A stretch of 64,000 nucleotides of DNA from Streptomyces sp. NBC_01216 (GCF_035994945.1 NZ_CP108677.1:2604001-2668000), one strand, 5' to 3'. Positions 1 to 7,816 are shown, counted from the first letter of the stretch. A program made the numbers and translations. The notes: generated from the letters alone by a model not told the origin.

Positions 1-59
1 GAATGCCCCGCGCTGGTAGCCGCGTTGGCACCCCTGGTCGATGCGGCCGGTGGCCTGGC

Positions 60-2102
60 ATGAGCCGCGACGACAGTGCCGCGTACAGCTCGGATTCGTA
101 CAACTCGGCCGCATACTCCACCGTCGGGATTCAGGCCGAGACCGTCCACGACTCCCACGTCTACATCGTCCACCCGGACGCCTCGCCGCAGGAGAAGTAC
201 CGGGTCGGCGTGCGACTCCTGGAGGACGGCGTCCCCAGTCGCGCCCGGGAAATGATCACTGATGCGATCGCCCACGGCCACGACGGCACGGAGGTGCGCT
301 TCCATTGGGTGCTGGCCATGCTCAGCGCACGTACCCACCACGACCTGAGCGACGAAGAGGTTCAGCGGCTGCGCTACACCGCCGGGCGCGTGCGGGACTA
401 CGCCGAGGACGAGTGGACGGAAGCCCTACGCGTCACCTTCGACCTGTTGGCGGCGCTCAGCACGGCCGGCAGCGAGACCGGACCCGTGCTGAAGCAGTTG
501 CAGGACCTGCCGCACCGCCAGCACGACGCGATCCTCCGCCACCTCGACCTCATGCTCACCGGAGGCCTGAAGGACTACCTGTGGGCGGAAACCCTTGAAC
601 GGGCCAAGGCAGAACGCTTCGCCAACGACCGGGGCCAGCGGGTCTGGACCTACTTCGCACCCACCCCCATCGGGGCACGGGCCGTTCCGCCCCGCCCGAG
701 CGCCGCTGCCGCCGCCAAGGCGGCCCTCCCCCTCCGCGCGATCCTGTTCGTCGTCAGCAGTGCGCTCCTCTGGGCCCTGGCACTGATCACGGATCCGGCC
801 CAGGCGATCGTCGAGTTACCGGTGGCACTCGGCGCGGGCCTGACCGCGGCCCGCTTCGGCGTCCGGTGGTGGGGCCGGTGGCCCGGGCCGGGCCTCGCGG
901 CCGGGGCGCGCGTCCCCCACCCACGCGATCCTGCCTCCGACTCCGCACCCGGCCCGGACTCCGGACCCGACTCCGGCCCGGACTCCGCCGAGGGTAGGTT
1001 CACCAAGCGCGTCCGCCATTCGTTCGATCACTACTTCAGCAGGCGCAGGCCCCACGGGTTCACCTCGGACGCCTGGCTCGCCCACACGGATCAGATCCGC
1101 AGCGGCCTCGCCGCCGAGATCGCGGATCTCTACCGGGAGAGCCGGATCGGTGTGGAGCGGGTCGAATGGCTGATCCGGTACCTCGCCGAGGATGCCCGGA
1201 ATCGCTACAACAGCGGCACCCTGTTCGATCAGCACCACCAGGACCGGACTCCGGGCAGGACGAAGGCCCTGACCGTGGCAGCCCTCGCCGTTCTCGGCAC
1301 GGCGGCTCTGGCCGCGTTCGCCACGGCGGTCACCGATGCCGCCCAGCAGCAGGTTCTGTGGGCGTTCCTGGCCGTGCTCGGTGCGGCCTGGTCCGGGCAC
1401 GCAGCCGCTTCCCGTTGGCTGGAGGTCCGGCGTGAGGAGCACCGACTGGACCGGGAGAGTCGGGAGTACCTGGAACAACTGGCCGCACGGCAGAGCGCCT
1501 ACCAGCGCTGGCAGTCCTTCCTGGACGACAAGCGGCCCAGCGAACAGGAGATGGAGACTTGGCTCGCCTGCGACAAGACGTCGTTCGTCGACGAGGCGCT
1601 CCAACACCACCGGCTCACCTGGCGCGACCTGATCACTCACACCATCCTGGTGGCCCCGGCTCCCTCCTACAAACGGGGCCGGGTCCGCGGCGGCCCATGG
1701 CGGTACTCGCACTACGTCTTCCGACTGTTCCTGTTCACCCAGGACGGCATCCGCGAGATCAGCTCCGAGTTCGACTTCTCCGACGCGACGCGCAGGAACG
1801 AGCAGCGGAACAACTACCGGTTCGACGCCCTGACCTCCGTGCAGGTGACGGAGAACGCCGACGTCGGCTACGACCTGGAGCTTCTCCTCGCCAACGGACC
1901 AGCCAGGAAGATCCGCGTCAAGGACGCCGAAGCCCGTCAGCTGGCGCCGACCGAGAATCCCCAGGAAATCTCCGAGATCAGCCTCAGCGCGGCCGGCTCC
2001 ACCCACACCTTCCGCCTCCTGGAGGGGATAGCGGCGGACGGGAAGAGCTGGATCGAACGGCACGGCCCCGACAGCCTGGCGCCCTTCCAGATCGCCGGCT
2101 GA
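60..2102 (+). CDS. Large membrane protein of unknown function, first gene of a two-gene module
   Basis: I do not recognise a named family. From the ATG at 60 the product is 680 aa; an in-frame ATG at 3 would add 19 low-complexity residues, and neither start has a clear ribosome site. A soluble, probably helical N-terminal domain (roughly residues 1-200) includes VYIVHPDASPQEKYRVG and RFHWVLAML. Two hydrophobic pairs follow, near residues 220-265 and 400-445. Between them lies an acidic Pro/Gly/Asp/Ser linker with repeated GPDS. A charged coiled-coil-like stretch and a beta-rich C-terminal domain with VQVTENADVGYDLELLL follow. The next gene starts 27 bases downstream with a strong RBS, so the two are probably one operon. 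The domain plan resembles membrane-anchored sensors or effectors of conflict systems, but that is inference. Confidence 0.8.
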   Translation: MSRDDSAAYSSDSYNSAAYSTVGIQAETVHDSHVYIVHPDASPQEKYRVGVRLLEDGVPSRAREMITDAIAHGHDGTEVRFHWVLAMLSARTHHDLSDEEVQRLRYTAGRVRDYAEDEWTEALRVTFDLLAALSTAGSETGPVLKQLQDLPHRQHDAILRHLDLMLTGGLKDYLWAETLERAKAERFANDRGQRVWTYFAPTPIGARAVPPRPSAAAAAKAALPLRAILFVVSSALLWALALITDPAQAIVELPVALGAGLTAARFGVRWWGRWPGPGLAAGARVPHPRDPASDSAPGPDSGPDSGPDSAEGRFTKRVRHSFDHYFSRRRPHGFTSDAWLAHTDQIRSGLAAEIADLYRESRIGVERVEWLIRYLAEDARNRYNSGTLFDQHHQDRTPGRTKALTVAALAVLGTAALAAFATAVTDAAQQQVLWAFLAVLGAAWSGHAAASRWLEVRREEHRLDRESREYLEQLAARQSAYQRWQSFLDDKRPSEQEMETWLACDKTSFVDEALQHHRLTWRDLITHTILVAPAPSYKRGRVRGGPWRYSHYVFRLFLFTQDGIREISSEFDFSDATRRNEQRNNYRFDALTSVQVTENADVGYDLELLLANGPARKIRVKDAEARQLAPTENPQEISEISLSAAGSTHTFRLLEGIAADGKSWIERHGPDSLAPFQIAG

Positions 2103-2128
2103 TCCTGAACTCGAGCCGAGGAGCACCT

Positions 2129-2662
2129 GTGACCTGCACGGACGACGTCACCGAGAGCAAGGTCCTGCTTGCCGAGTACGACCGTCTCAAGGAGGAACAG
2201 AAGACCCGCATAGGGTTTCGCGACAACCTGCTCTACTTCACGCTCGCCGCAGCCACCGCGGTCGTGGCGATCACCGCCCAGAGCGGACAGTCCCGGCTGC
2301 TGCTCTTCGTTCCGGCGATCTGTCTGATCCTGGGCTGGACCTACCTGGCCAACGACGAGAAGATCTCGGCGATCGGCGACTATGTCCGCGACCGGCTGGG
2401 ACCCCGCCTGGGGGAGCTCACCTCCGCCGACGGCGCGGTGTTCGGCTGGGAGGTCTACCACCGCGACGTCGCGGGCCACACCGTGCGCAAGCGGCTTCAG
2501 AGCGCAGTGGACCTGTTCACGTACCTGGTCCTGCCCATGGTCTGCACGACCGCGTTCTGGTGCTCTCCCGTCGTTCAGCCCCTGCTCCTGCTCGCGTCTC
2601 TCGGACAGACGCTCGCCCTGGCCGTACTGGGCTTGCAGTTCCTGCGCCGTACGGAGCGGTAG
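2129..2662 (+). CDS. Small integral membrane protein, partner of the upstream gene
   Basis: The product is 177 aa and its family is not named here. The GTG start at 2129 follows GAGGAG at good spacing. A soluble charged N-terminus with EYDRLKEEQKTRIGFRDNLL leads directly into a first pair of membrane segments (about residues 32-75). A cytoplasmic-looking stretch of about 50 residues follows, then a second pair of membrane segments (about residues 120-170), ending in a basic tail LRRTER. The short gap after the preceding membrane protein suggests co-transcription and perhaps a complex. No enzymatic motif is visible. The 18 bases around the start match the greA start region at 7302-7319 almost exactly, which is probably coincidence of a strong RBS context. 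Confidence 0.8.
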   Translation: MTCTDDVTESKVLLAEYDRLKEEQKTRIGFRDNLLYFTLAAATAVVAITAQSGQSRLLLFVPAICLILGWTYLANDEKISAIGDYVRDRLGPRLGELTSADGAVFGWEVYHRDVAGHTVRKRLQSAVDLFTYLVLPMVCTTAFWCSPVVQPLLLLASLGQTLALAVLGLQFLRRTER

Positions 2663-2762
2663 CACCACAGGCCTCGACAGGAACGCGTACGGCACCCCCG
2701 GCCGCGGGGCGCGAGTCGAACTCCGCCGTAGAGTCAGCAGGCGTCCGACTCGGGCTCGCGGA

Positions 2763-2912
2763 CCAGCCGAGCAGTAGGTCCTGGCAAGCGACAACAGCGT
2801 CGGGATGGGAAATGAAGCGTTCCCGGGGGATGCCGAGGCTGCCTCGGATCGACCAATAGGACGTGTGTGGGAAACGGGGCACCTTACGCAGACCCGACTC
2901 CTTGTATCGCTT
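2763..2912 (-). pseudogene. Fragment resembling the C-terminal part of a BREX-2 PglX-type methyltransferase
   Basis: About 48 residues on the minus strand read YKESGLRKVPRF, SYWSIRGSLGIPRERFIS and LLLGW in one frame. I recognise this spacing from the C-terminal region of the large adenine-specific methyltransferases of BREX type 2 (PglX), where a segment like SYW...G.LDVPKERFISYP...LLLGWAGWDH occurs. The frame loses similarity after LLLGW and has no start or methyltransferase core, so it is a remnant. Assignment is from memory of the family. Confidence 0.5.
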
Positions 2913-3178
2913 CGCTGGCGCGTGCGGCACATGCTCTGCGGCCAGCACCGACGTCAAACGTGCGAGGCGTTTCCGGACTCAAGCCATCTCTACTCGCCGG
3001 CAGCGAGAGTGCCTCCCTCCAGGTGCTGGCGGATGCTGACGTACTGCTCGGGCGTCCACTTGGGAGAGGCCGCTAACTGATCTTCGACCCAGCGCCTATG
3101 TCTCCATCTAGCCGCTCACCGAACGTGTCCATACCTGCCACTCCTTGGAAACGCCCCAGGTCAGAACTACCTGGTTGT

Positions 3179-3394
3179 TCACATGCACTGGCACCAGTGG
3201 CACGCGGAGTATCCGACCGACAGCAGAACGGGTACATCGCGCCGTTTCGCTTCCTCGAACGCCTCGGGTCCCCACGGCCACCAGTCGACCGGATTGTCGG
3301 CGTGCTGAAGCAGATAAGGCGAGGTCATACCAGCCAACCGGTTCATACGACCCAGCCTCTCACGCCGACACGGCCCTGCCGGTTCGGCCCGCAA
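3179..3394 (-). pseudogene. N-terminal remnant of a DUF255 thioredoxin-domain (YyaL/SSP411-like) protein
   Basis: The minus strand encodes [20 protein letters not shown], then [12 protein letters not shown] and a CHWC motif, and stops two residues later. This is the highly conserved start of the DUF255/thioredoxin-domain proteins, which normally run to about 600-700 aa with a kinase-like/glycosidase-like C-terminal region. Here everything after the CHWC site is gone: TGA follows Gln-Cys-Met. The first residues upstream of MNRLA are basic and probably not native. The rest of the gene was probably lost when flanking accessory DNA was exchanged. Confidence 0.8.
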
Positions 3395-3577
3395 GCCCCC
3401 GCCCTACTTGGCCGATTTACACTCATGCGCCATCACGTGGTCAATGCGGATCACCCCTTTTGCACCCCGGTCGCCCTGCGGACGCTGAAGGTTCTGACCC
3501 GACCCAAAGCCGGTGCCCGACTGGAAGCGGGCAGTACGCTGAGTCGAGCAGCACCGCATCCTCGAAGGAGGTACTTC

Positions 3578-4144
3578 ATGACCGCCGAGATGGTGGCGCC
3601 CGCGTGGATGCACACGCAGATCAGCGCGGAACAGTACGACTCCTGGTCCGAGGAGCAGTGCGCCGGCATCGAGATCGTGGACGGGATGGTCGTCGTGAGC
3701 CCGAGCGCCTCCAAGCGGCACAAGCGGCTGGCTCGGCTCTTGGCCAATGCCCTGGACGCCGCCGCGGGCCCGGACTGGAACGCCGACACGGACTTCGACG
3801 TCCGCCTGCAGGACGTGCCGCTCACCAACCGCCGCCCGGACGTCACCGTGTACCGGGCGGAGACCATCGACCTCACACCCACCCGCCCCGAGCACGTGCT
3901 CCTGGTCGTCGAGGTCGTGTCCCCAGGGTCAGAAACCACCGACCGGATCGTGAAGGTGGACCAGTACGCCAAGGCCGACATCCCCTTCTACTGGCGCATC
4001 GAGCAGGCCGCCACCGGTGTCCCGATCGTCTACACCTACGTCCTCGATCTCGCCACCAGGGCCTACGGGGACGGCGAGATGTTCACCGGCACCGTGAAAA
4101 CCACCGCGCCCTTCCCTGTCACGGTCGACCTCGGGGTCCTGTAA
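3578..4144 (+). CDS. Uma2 family (DUF820) putative endonuclease
   Basis: The 188-aa product has the Uma2 PD-(D/E)XK-like layout. GIEIVDGMVVVSPSAS holds the early acidic residue, RRPDVTVYR the central Asp, and LLVVEVVSPGSETTDR with a following K-x-x-x-Y (KVDQYAKADIPFYW) the core Glu/Lys region. The ATG at 3578 is preceded by AAGGAGG at ideal spacing. Uma2 proteins are abundant in Streptomyces and cyanobacteria; their biological role is not settled. No partner gene is adjacent, and the gene sits between remnants on both sides, so it may belong to accessory DNA. Confidence 0.9.
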   Translation: MTAEMVAPAWMHTQISAEQYDSWSEEQCAGIEIVDGMVVVSPSASKRHKRLARLLANALDAAAGPDWNADTDFDVRLQDVPLTNRRPDVTVYRAETIDLTPTRPEHVLLVVEVVSPGSETTDRIVKVDQYAKADIPFYWRIEQAATGVPIVYTYVLDLATRAYGDGEMFTGTVKTTAPFPVTVDLGVL

Positions 4145-4222
4145 GGAACGGAGAAGTCGCCCCCTATGCGGCGACGTGCGGGAAGGAGTCGGCGATAGCC
4201 ACCTTCGTCGGCGCCGCCGACG

Positions 4223-4381
4223 GGCGCCGAGGAGATCGCCGAACGGGCGACCCTGGCCCCGGGCACCGTAGGCGACTACCTGTCGGCCGTCACGACGAAA
4301 CTCCGGGTGGAGAACCGCCACGCGGCAGCGCATCTCGCCCGGCAGCGGGGCTGGATCCGACCGGAGCCCGCCTCCTGGAGC
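4223..4381 (+). pseudogene. C-terminal HTH remnant of a LuxR/NarL-type response regulator
   Basis: One frame reads EEIAERATLAPGTVGDYLSA, then VTTKLRVENRHAAAHLARQ and RGWI. This is the recognition-helix end of a DesR-like LuxR domain. The preceding bases encode AAD in another frame, matching the usual 'AADG' just before the HTH, so a frameshift separates them. The receiver domain and start are absent. It directly follows the Uma2 stop by about 80 bases and is unlikely to be expressed as a functional protein. Confidence 0.65.
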
Positions 4382-4438
4382 ACCTCCGACACCACTTCCG
4401 GCGCTCCGTCCGGTGTGGGGCCGCCCCCCGGCACAACG

Positions 4439-4489
4439 GGAAGCGGTCCCGTTCCTCGCGCCGGTTGGGCGAGGAACGGGACCGCTTCC
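4439..4489 (-). terminator. Strong terminator downstream of the rodlin gene
   Basis: Perfect 21-base arms at 4439-4459 and 4469-4489 (GGAAGCGGTCCCGTTCCTCG and its complement) enclose a 9-base loop. It begins 16 bases beyond the rodlin stop and has no long U-tract, as is usual in Streptomyces. Confidence 0.85.
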
Positions 4490-4504
4490 GTGGAACGGGT
4501 GGCG

Positions 4505-4900
4505 TCAGCCGCCGACGTTGCCGTTCTGGGAGAGAACCTCGCCCAGGATGTGCGACAGGGCGTCGTCGCCCTTCTGCTGCACGGAGTTCTGGGTGCAGGT
4601 CTGGTTCGACATCGGGTTGCCGAGCACGTCCTGGACGGCGATCGGGACACCGATGAGGGCGCCGACCGGCACCTGCGCCTGGATCTTCTGGATGTCGAAG
4701 CAGTGCAGGACGCCACCGTTGACGAGGCCGAAGTTCGGGCTCATGTAGCCACCGGTGTGGTTGCTGCCGATCGACTGGTGCGACGTGTTGCCGATGATGT
4801 TGGCGCTGCCGCCGTCGTTGCCGGCCGCCATCGCGGTGGACGCAGACATGCCGGCGACCGAGGCCGCAACTGCCGCCGTAGCAAGAACCTTCTTGATCAC
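4505..4900 (-). CDS. Rodlin (RdlA/RdlB-like) spore-surface protein
   Basis: Rodlins are secreted structural proteins that, with chaplins, give Streptomyces aerial hyphae and spores their rodlet layer. The 131-aa product has a Sec signal peptide (MIKKVLATAAVAASVAGMSA, cleavage probably after AMA) and a Ser/Gly/Asn-rich mature part. The rodlin C-terminal half has two cysteines (VLHCFDIQ and NQTCTQ) and the GDDALSHILGEV motif. The length is typical. The start is ATG with GGAA-rich upstream bases. Usually two divergent rdl genes are found together; only one is present here. A perfect 21-bp hairpin ends the gene. Confidence 0.9.
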   Translation of the reverse strand: MIKKVLATAAVAASVAGMSASTAMAAGNDGGSANIIGNTSHQSIGSNHTGGYMSPNFGLVNGGVLHCFDIQKIQAQVPVGALIGVPIAVQDVLGNPMSNQTCTQNSVQQKGDDALSHILGEVLSQNGNVGG

Positions 4901-5468
4901 GAGTTTTCCTTCTTGAGCTGGTGGGCCCTGGAACGCTCCGTTACCGAAGCATCCTGATCAACTGCGGGGAACAGGATTGGTTCCGGGGGGTCACCCGGAC
5001 GCGGTATTCAGCAGATGAACGCCATCGGACGCAAGGTCGACGGCCAGCCGTTCGGCCCGCTCCGGACCCCTTGCGGGGCCTGGTGACGCCCGGCCGGCGC
5101 CATCGGTCCCTCGCGTCGGCGCACCTCTCGCAGCACACGTGTTCCCGGCGACCGGAAGCTCTCAGGGAGCCTGCCGGGTGGCCTTCGACCGACAGGCGGA
5201 CGCGAACCGCACGCGGACCGGACCTCCTGCGCCCGCGCGAACGTGGCCTACCCGCTGCCGACCTGGGCCGCTGAGGCCCCTTCCCCCTGTCGGCCGAAGA
5301 CCGCGCGCGCTGGCCTTCCGGGCGGTCCCGGCCTCACCGCCGGCGACCCGCACCTGTGTCGGACGCGTCATCGGTCGATGTCCTGTGGAAGCGGTCCGGG
5401 AGAACGAGTCCCTGTACGCCGGGCGTGGGCGGGGGAGACGCGGGTCCGACCGGTCGTCCGGGTACGGC
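4901..5468. other. Non-coding interval between rodlin and the mca operon
   Basis: I see no convincing gene. The left part must hold the rodlin promoter on the minus strand. At 5168-5205 lies one copy of a dispersed palindromic repeat, listed separately. Long open frames here are high-GC shadows without ribosome sites or family similarity. Confidence 0.6.
5168..5205 (+). repeat. Dispersed palindromic repeat, copy 1
   Basis: The sequence AGCCTGCCGGGTGGCCTTCG continues with ACCGACAGGCGGACGCG. Arms GCCTGCCGG (5169-5177) and CCGACAGGC (5189-5197) form a hairpin with one mismatch. Related copies lie at 43464, 55221 and, as half elements, 15126 and 48978. Confidence 0.75.
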
Positions 5469-5507
5469 GACGCGGACCCGCGCCTCCGGGGAGGCGGGGC
5501 CCGCGTC
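5469..5507 (-). terminator. Terminator of the mca operon
   Basis: An imperfect GC-rich hairpin with arms 5469-5487 and 5490-5507 and a two-base loop lies 10 bases beyond the stop of the small membrane protein gene on the minus strand. Confidence 0.6.
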
Positions 5508-5516
5508 GGCCGTCGT

Positions 5517-5744
5517 CTACTTCCGCGGGGCGGTGGTGTCCCGCTCGGCGGTCGCCGGGGCGGCCGGGGACTCGTCGAAGGAGACCTTGCCCATGTGGCG
5601 GTTCATCGACTTCATCAGCATCCAGACGGCGAGGGCCATCACGGCGAAGACGACGAAGCCGAGGACGCCGGGGGTCACCTTGTTCTTGTCCAGCTCTTCG
5701 GCGGCGAAGGGGACAAGCTGGGTCAGTGCCAGGTGTGCGCTCAT
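5517..5744 (-). CDS. Small membrane protein co-transcribed with mca
   Basis: The 75-aa product has a short N-terminus with LVPFAAEELDKNKVTPGVLG. One membrane segment (GFVVFAVMALAVWMLM) follows, then a basic MKSMNRHMGKVSFDE and a Pro/Ala/Thr-rich tail. I chose the ATG at 5744, one base after the mca stop; an in-frame ATG at 5753 would overlap mca. The tight linkage implies translational coupling. Proteins of this type sit beside mca in other Streptomyces, to my memory, but their function is unknown. A membrane tether or stress role is possible but not shown by the sequence. Confidence 0.85.
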   Translation of the reverse strand: MSAHLALTQLVPFAAEELDKNKVTPGVLGFVVFAVMALAVWMLMKSMNRHMGKVSFDESPAAPATAERDTTAPRK

Positions 5745-5745
5745 G

Positions 5746-6627
5746 TCAGGCATTGTCGCGGATGCCCGCGAAGAGGTCGCTCTCGGGGAGGGAGGTGTCC
5801 ACCAGCGACTTGCTGAGCTCGTACTCCTCCGTCGGCCAGACCTCCTTCTGGATGTCCATCGGGACCCGGAACCAGCCACCGTCCGGATCGATCTGGGTGC
5901 GGTGGGCGATGAGCGCCTTGTCGCGGGTCTCGAAGAACTCCGCGCACGGCACGTAGGTGGTCAGGGTCCGCTCGGCCCGCATGAACTCCTTCCAGCGCTC
6001 CAGCCACTCGCCGTACGGGGAGTCCATGCCCCGGTCGAGCAACGCCTGGTGCAGGGCGAGCGTGCGGGGACGGTTGAAGCCCTGGTTGTAATAGAGCTTC
6101 TGCGGCTGGAAGGCCGGGCCGAACTCGGCCTCCGGGTACCTCTCGGTGTCCGCCGCCGCGTCGAAGGCCACCATCGTGATCTTGTGGGTCATGATGTGGT
6201 CGGGGTGCGGGTAGCCGCCGTTCTCGTCGTAGGTCGTGATGACCTGCGGACGGAAGGCGCGGATCTTGCGGACCAGCTCGCCGGCCGCCACGTCCACGTC
6301 CTCCAGGGCGAAGCAGCCCTCGGGGAGCGGGGGCAGCGGGTCGCCCTCCGGGAGTCCGGAGTCGACGAAGCCGAGCCACTCCTGGCCGACTCCGAGGATC
6401 TCGCGGGCCTCGTCCATCTCCTTGCGGCGCACCTCGTGGATGTTCGCCTCGATGTAGGCGTCGCCCTGGAGCTGGGGATTGAGGATGGAGCCGCGCTCGC
6501 CGCCCGTGCAGGTCACCACCAGGACGTCCACCCCCTCGGACACGTACTTGGCCATCGTCGCCGCGCCCTTGCTCGACTCGTCGTCGGGGTGGGCGTGCAC
6601 GGCCATCAGTCGCAGCTGCTCAGTCAA
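5746..6627 (-). CDS. mca: Mycothiol S-conjugate amidase
   Basis: Mca is a zinc amidase that cleaves mycothiol adducts of toxins and antibiotics into a mercapturic acid and GlcN-Ins, acting in cytoplasmic detoxification. The 293-aa product has the MshB/Mca/PIG-L fold signature: HAHPDDE at residues 11-17 and a later HPDH in GGYPHPDHIMTH supply the zinc ligands and catalytic acid. Length is that of Mca rather than a fusion. The start is TTG at 6627, supported by GAGGA seven bases upstream; a longer open frame upstream has no family similarity. A SigR-like promoter (6672-6697) precedes it, and a small membrane protein gene follows one base after the stop. MshB is a paralogue, but the GFVDSGLPEGDPLPPLP region fits Mca. 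Confidence 0.95.
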   Translation of the reverse strand: MTEQLRLMAVHAHPDDESSKGAATMAKYVSEGVDVLVVTCTGGERGSILNPQLQGDAYIEANIHEVRRKEMDEAREILGVGQEWLGFVDSGLPEGDPLPPLPEGCFALEDVDVAAGELVRKIRAFRPQVITTYDENGGYPHPDHIMTHKITMVAFDAAADTERYPEAEFGPAFQPQKLYYNQGFNRPRTLALHQALLDRGMDSPYGEWLERWKEFMRAERTLTTYVPCAEFFETRDKALIAHRTQIDPDGGWFRVPMDIQKEVWPTEEYELSKSLVDTSLPESDLFAGIRDNA

Positions 6628-6671
6628 GACTCGATCCTCAGTGATTGGTCGCGGAGGCAGGTCTCTATAGT

Positions 6672-6697
6672 GACGGAACCGGGGGGCCGAAAATTCC
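6672..6697 (-). promoter_or_regulatory. SigR-like promoter for mca
   Basis: On the minus strand GGAAT (6697-6693) is separated by 18 bases from GTC (6674-6672), close to the SigR consensus GGAAT-N18-GTT. Mycothiol genes including mca are known members of the Streptomyces thiol-stress SigR regulon. The last base of the -10 differs from consensus, and TATAGA a few bases downstream could serve a housekeeping sigma factor instead. Confidence 0.5.
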
Positions 6698-6723
6698 GGG
6701 GACCCCCGGCGTCGAGAGGAACG

Positions 6724-7128
6724 ATGATGAGCGCGGTCCAGGGCCGGCTGCCCGACGGGCGCTACGGACGCCCGGCGGACGAGCGCGCCGACCGCGGGCT
6801 CAGGATCGTGGGCGTCGTGCTCGGCGTGCTGTTCCTCGGCCTGCTGGGCTGGTTCGGCTGGTACTACGTCGTCGACAACAAGATCAGCGCAGAGATGATC
6901 AAGTTCGACGTCGTCAGCGACACCGAGGTCCAGGTGCATCTGGAGGTCCGCAAGGACGCCGGCGTCCAAGGGGTCTGCACGCTGCGGACGCGCGCCGAGG
7001 ACGGGGCCGAGGTGGGCCGCAAGGACGTGCGGGTCGACGGGACGGCCGGCCGCGTCGACCGCGTCTGGTCGGTCCGCACGACCGCTCGCGCGACCAGTGC
7101 CGAGCTCGTGGGATGTACCGCCCGGTAG
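6724..7128 (+). CDS. DUF4307 family membrane protein
   Basis: The 134-aa product has a polar N-terminus ending DGRYG, one membrane segment (IVGVVLGVLFLGLLGWFGWY) and an external beta-rich domain with two cysteines (GVQGVCTLRTR and LVGCTAR). This is the DUF4307 pattern found beside mca in actinobacteria; function is unknown. ATGs at 6724 and 6727 are both possible, and GAGAGGA lies three to six bases upstream. The gene is divergent from mca, so the 96-base gap holds both promoters. Confidence 0.88.
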   Translation: MMSAVQGRLPDGRYGRPADERADRGLRIVGVVLGVLFLGLLGWFGWYYVVDNKISAEMIKFDVVSDTEVQVHLEVRKDAGVQGVCTLRTRAEDGAEVGRKDVRVDGTAGRVDRVWSVRTTARATSAELVGCTAR

Positions 7129-7247
7129 CAGCGGGTGGGGAGGGCCCGGCGGGTCGGCCCGCGATTTCCGCGCCGACCTGGGGTGACGTCATCCTTATGG
7201 TTTTTGTCCTCCCCCTTCTCGCCACTAATTGTTAGGCTCGTGGTTTC

Positions 7248-7283
7248 GCCCATCCAGGAAGGACCATCCTTCTGGGTAGGGCG
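7248..7283 (+). promoter_or_regulatory. Imperfect hairpin in the greA leader
   Basis: CGCCCATCCAGGAAGGA and TCCTTCTGGGTAGGGCG are nearly complementary across a four-base loop. The structure ends about 20 bases before the greA RBS, so it lies in the likely 5' UTR. It may influence greA expression; this is inferred only from position and pairing. Confidence 0.45.
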
Positions 7284-7318
7284 ATGCTTTGTATTCCCAG
7301 TACCTACGAGGAGCACCT

Positions 7319-7816
7319 GTGACCCAGACCAGCGACAACGTCACCTGGCTCACCCAGGAGGCGTACAACCAGCTCAAAGCCGAGCTGGAGTACCTGTCTG
7401 GTCCCGCGCGAACCGAGATCGCCGCCAAGATCGCCGCGGCGCGCGAGGAGGGCGACCTGCGCGAGAACGGCGGGTACCACGCGGCCAAGGAGGAGCAGGG
7501 CAAGCAGGAACTCCGGGTGCGCCAGCTCACCCAGCTCCTGGAGCAGGCCAAGGTCGGCGAGTCTCCCGCGGATGACGGCGTCGTCGAGCCCGGCATGGTC
7601 GTCACGATCGCCTTCGACGGCGACGAGGACGACACCATGACCTTCCTGCTGGCCTCGCGCGAGTACGCGAGCGGTGACATCGAGACGTACTCGCCGCAGT
7701 CCCCGCTCGGCGTGGGCGTCAGCGGCAAGAAGGCCGGCGACGACGCCGAGTACGAACTGCCGAACGGAAAGAAGGCCACGGTGAAGGTCATCAGCGCCAA
7801 GCCGTACACCGGCTGA
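7319..7816 (+). CDS. greA: Transcription elongation factor GreA
   Basis: GreA enters the RNA polymerase secondary channel and stimulates cleavage of backtracked transcripts. The 165-aa product has the N-terminal antiparallel coiled coil (residues about 10-80, with EEGDLRENGGYHAAKEEQG carrying the tip acidic residues of the DLxEN type) and a C-terminal FKBP-like domain ending GKKATVKVISAK. The start is GTG at 7319, seven bases after GAGGAG. It is monocistronic, with a hairpin in its leader and a convergent terminator after it. Confidence 0.95.
   Translation: MTQTSDNVTWLTQEAYNQLKAELEYLSGPARTEIAAKIAAAREEGDLRENGGYHAAKEEQGKQELRVRQLTQLLEQAKVGESPADDGVVEPGMVVTIAFDGDEDDTMTFLLASREYASGDIETYSPQSPLGVGVSGKKAGDDAEYELPNGKKATVKVISAKPYTG

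Larger units (their letters stand above)
2663..3577. other. Gene-remnant region without an intact gene
   Basis: No intact coding sequence was found. Besides the two remnants listed separately, the minus strand at 2990-3115 reads as a protein tail, with KWTPEQYVSIRQHLEGG before a TAG stop, that I cannot assign. Forward-strand open frames here have no family resemblance and lack ribosome sites. The mixture of unrelated protein fragments suggests repeated insertion and deletion. Confidence 0.6.

Noticed and set aside
816..2126. 436-aa minus-strand frame opposite the first gene
   Set aside because: It mirrors the third-position GC bias of the forward gene, has no start signal and no recognisable domains.
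2117..7320. Near-identical 18 bases at the starts of the second gene and greA as a shared regulatory element
   Set aside because: The shared stretch is only a strong RBS plus GTG-ACC start context; upstream bases differ entirely.
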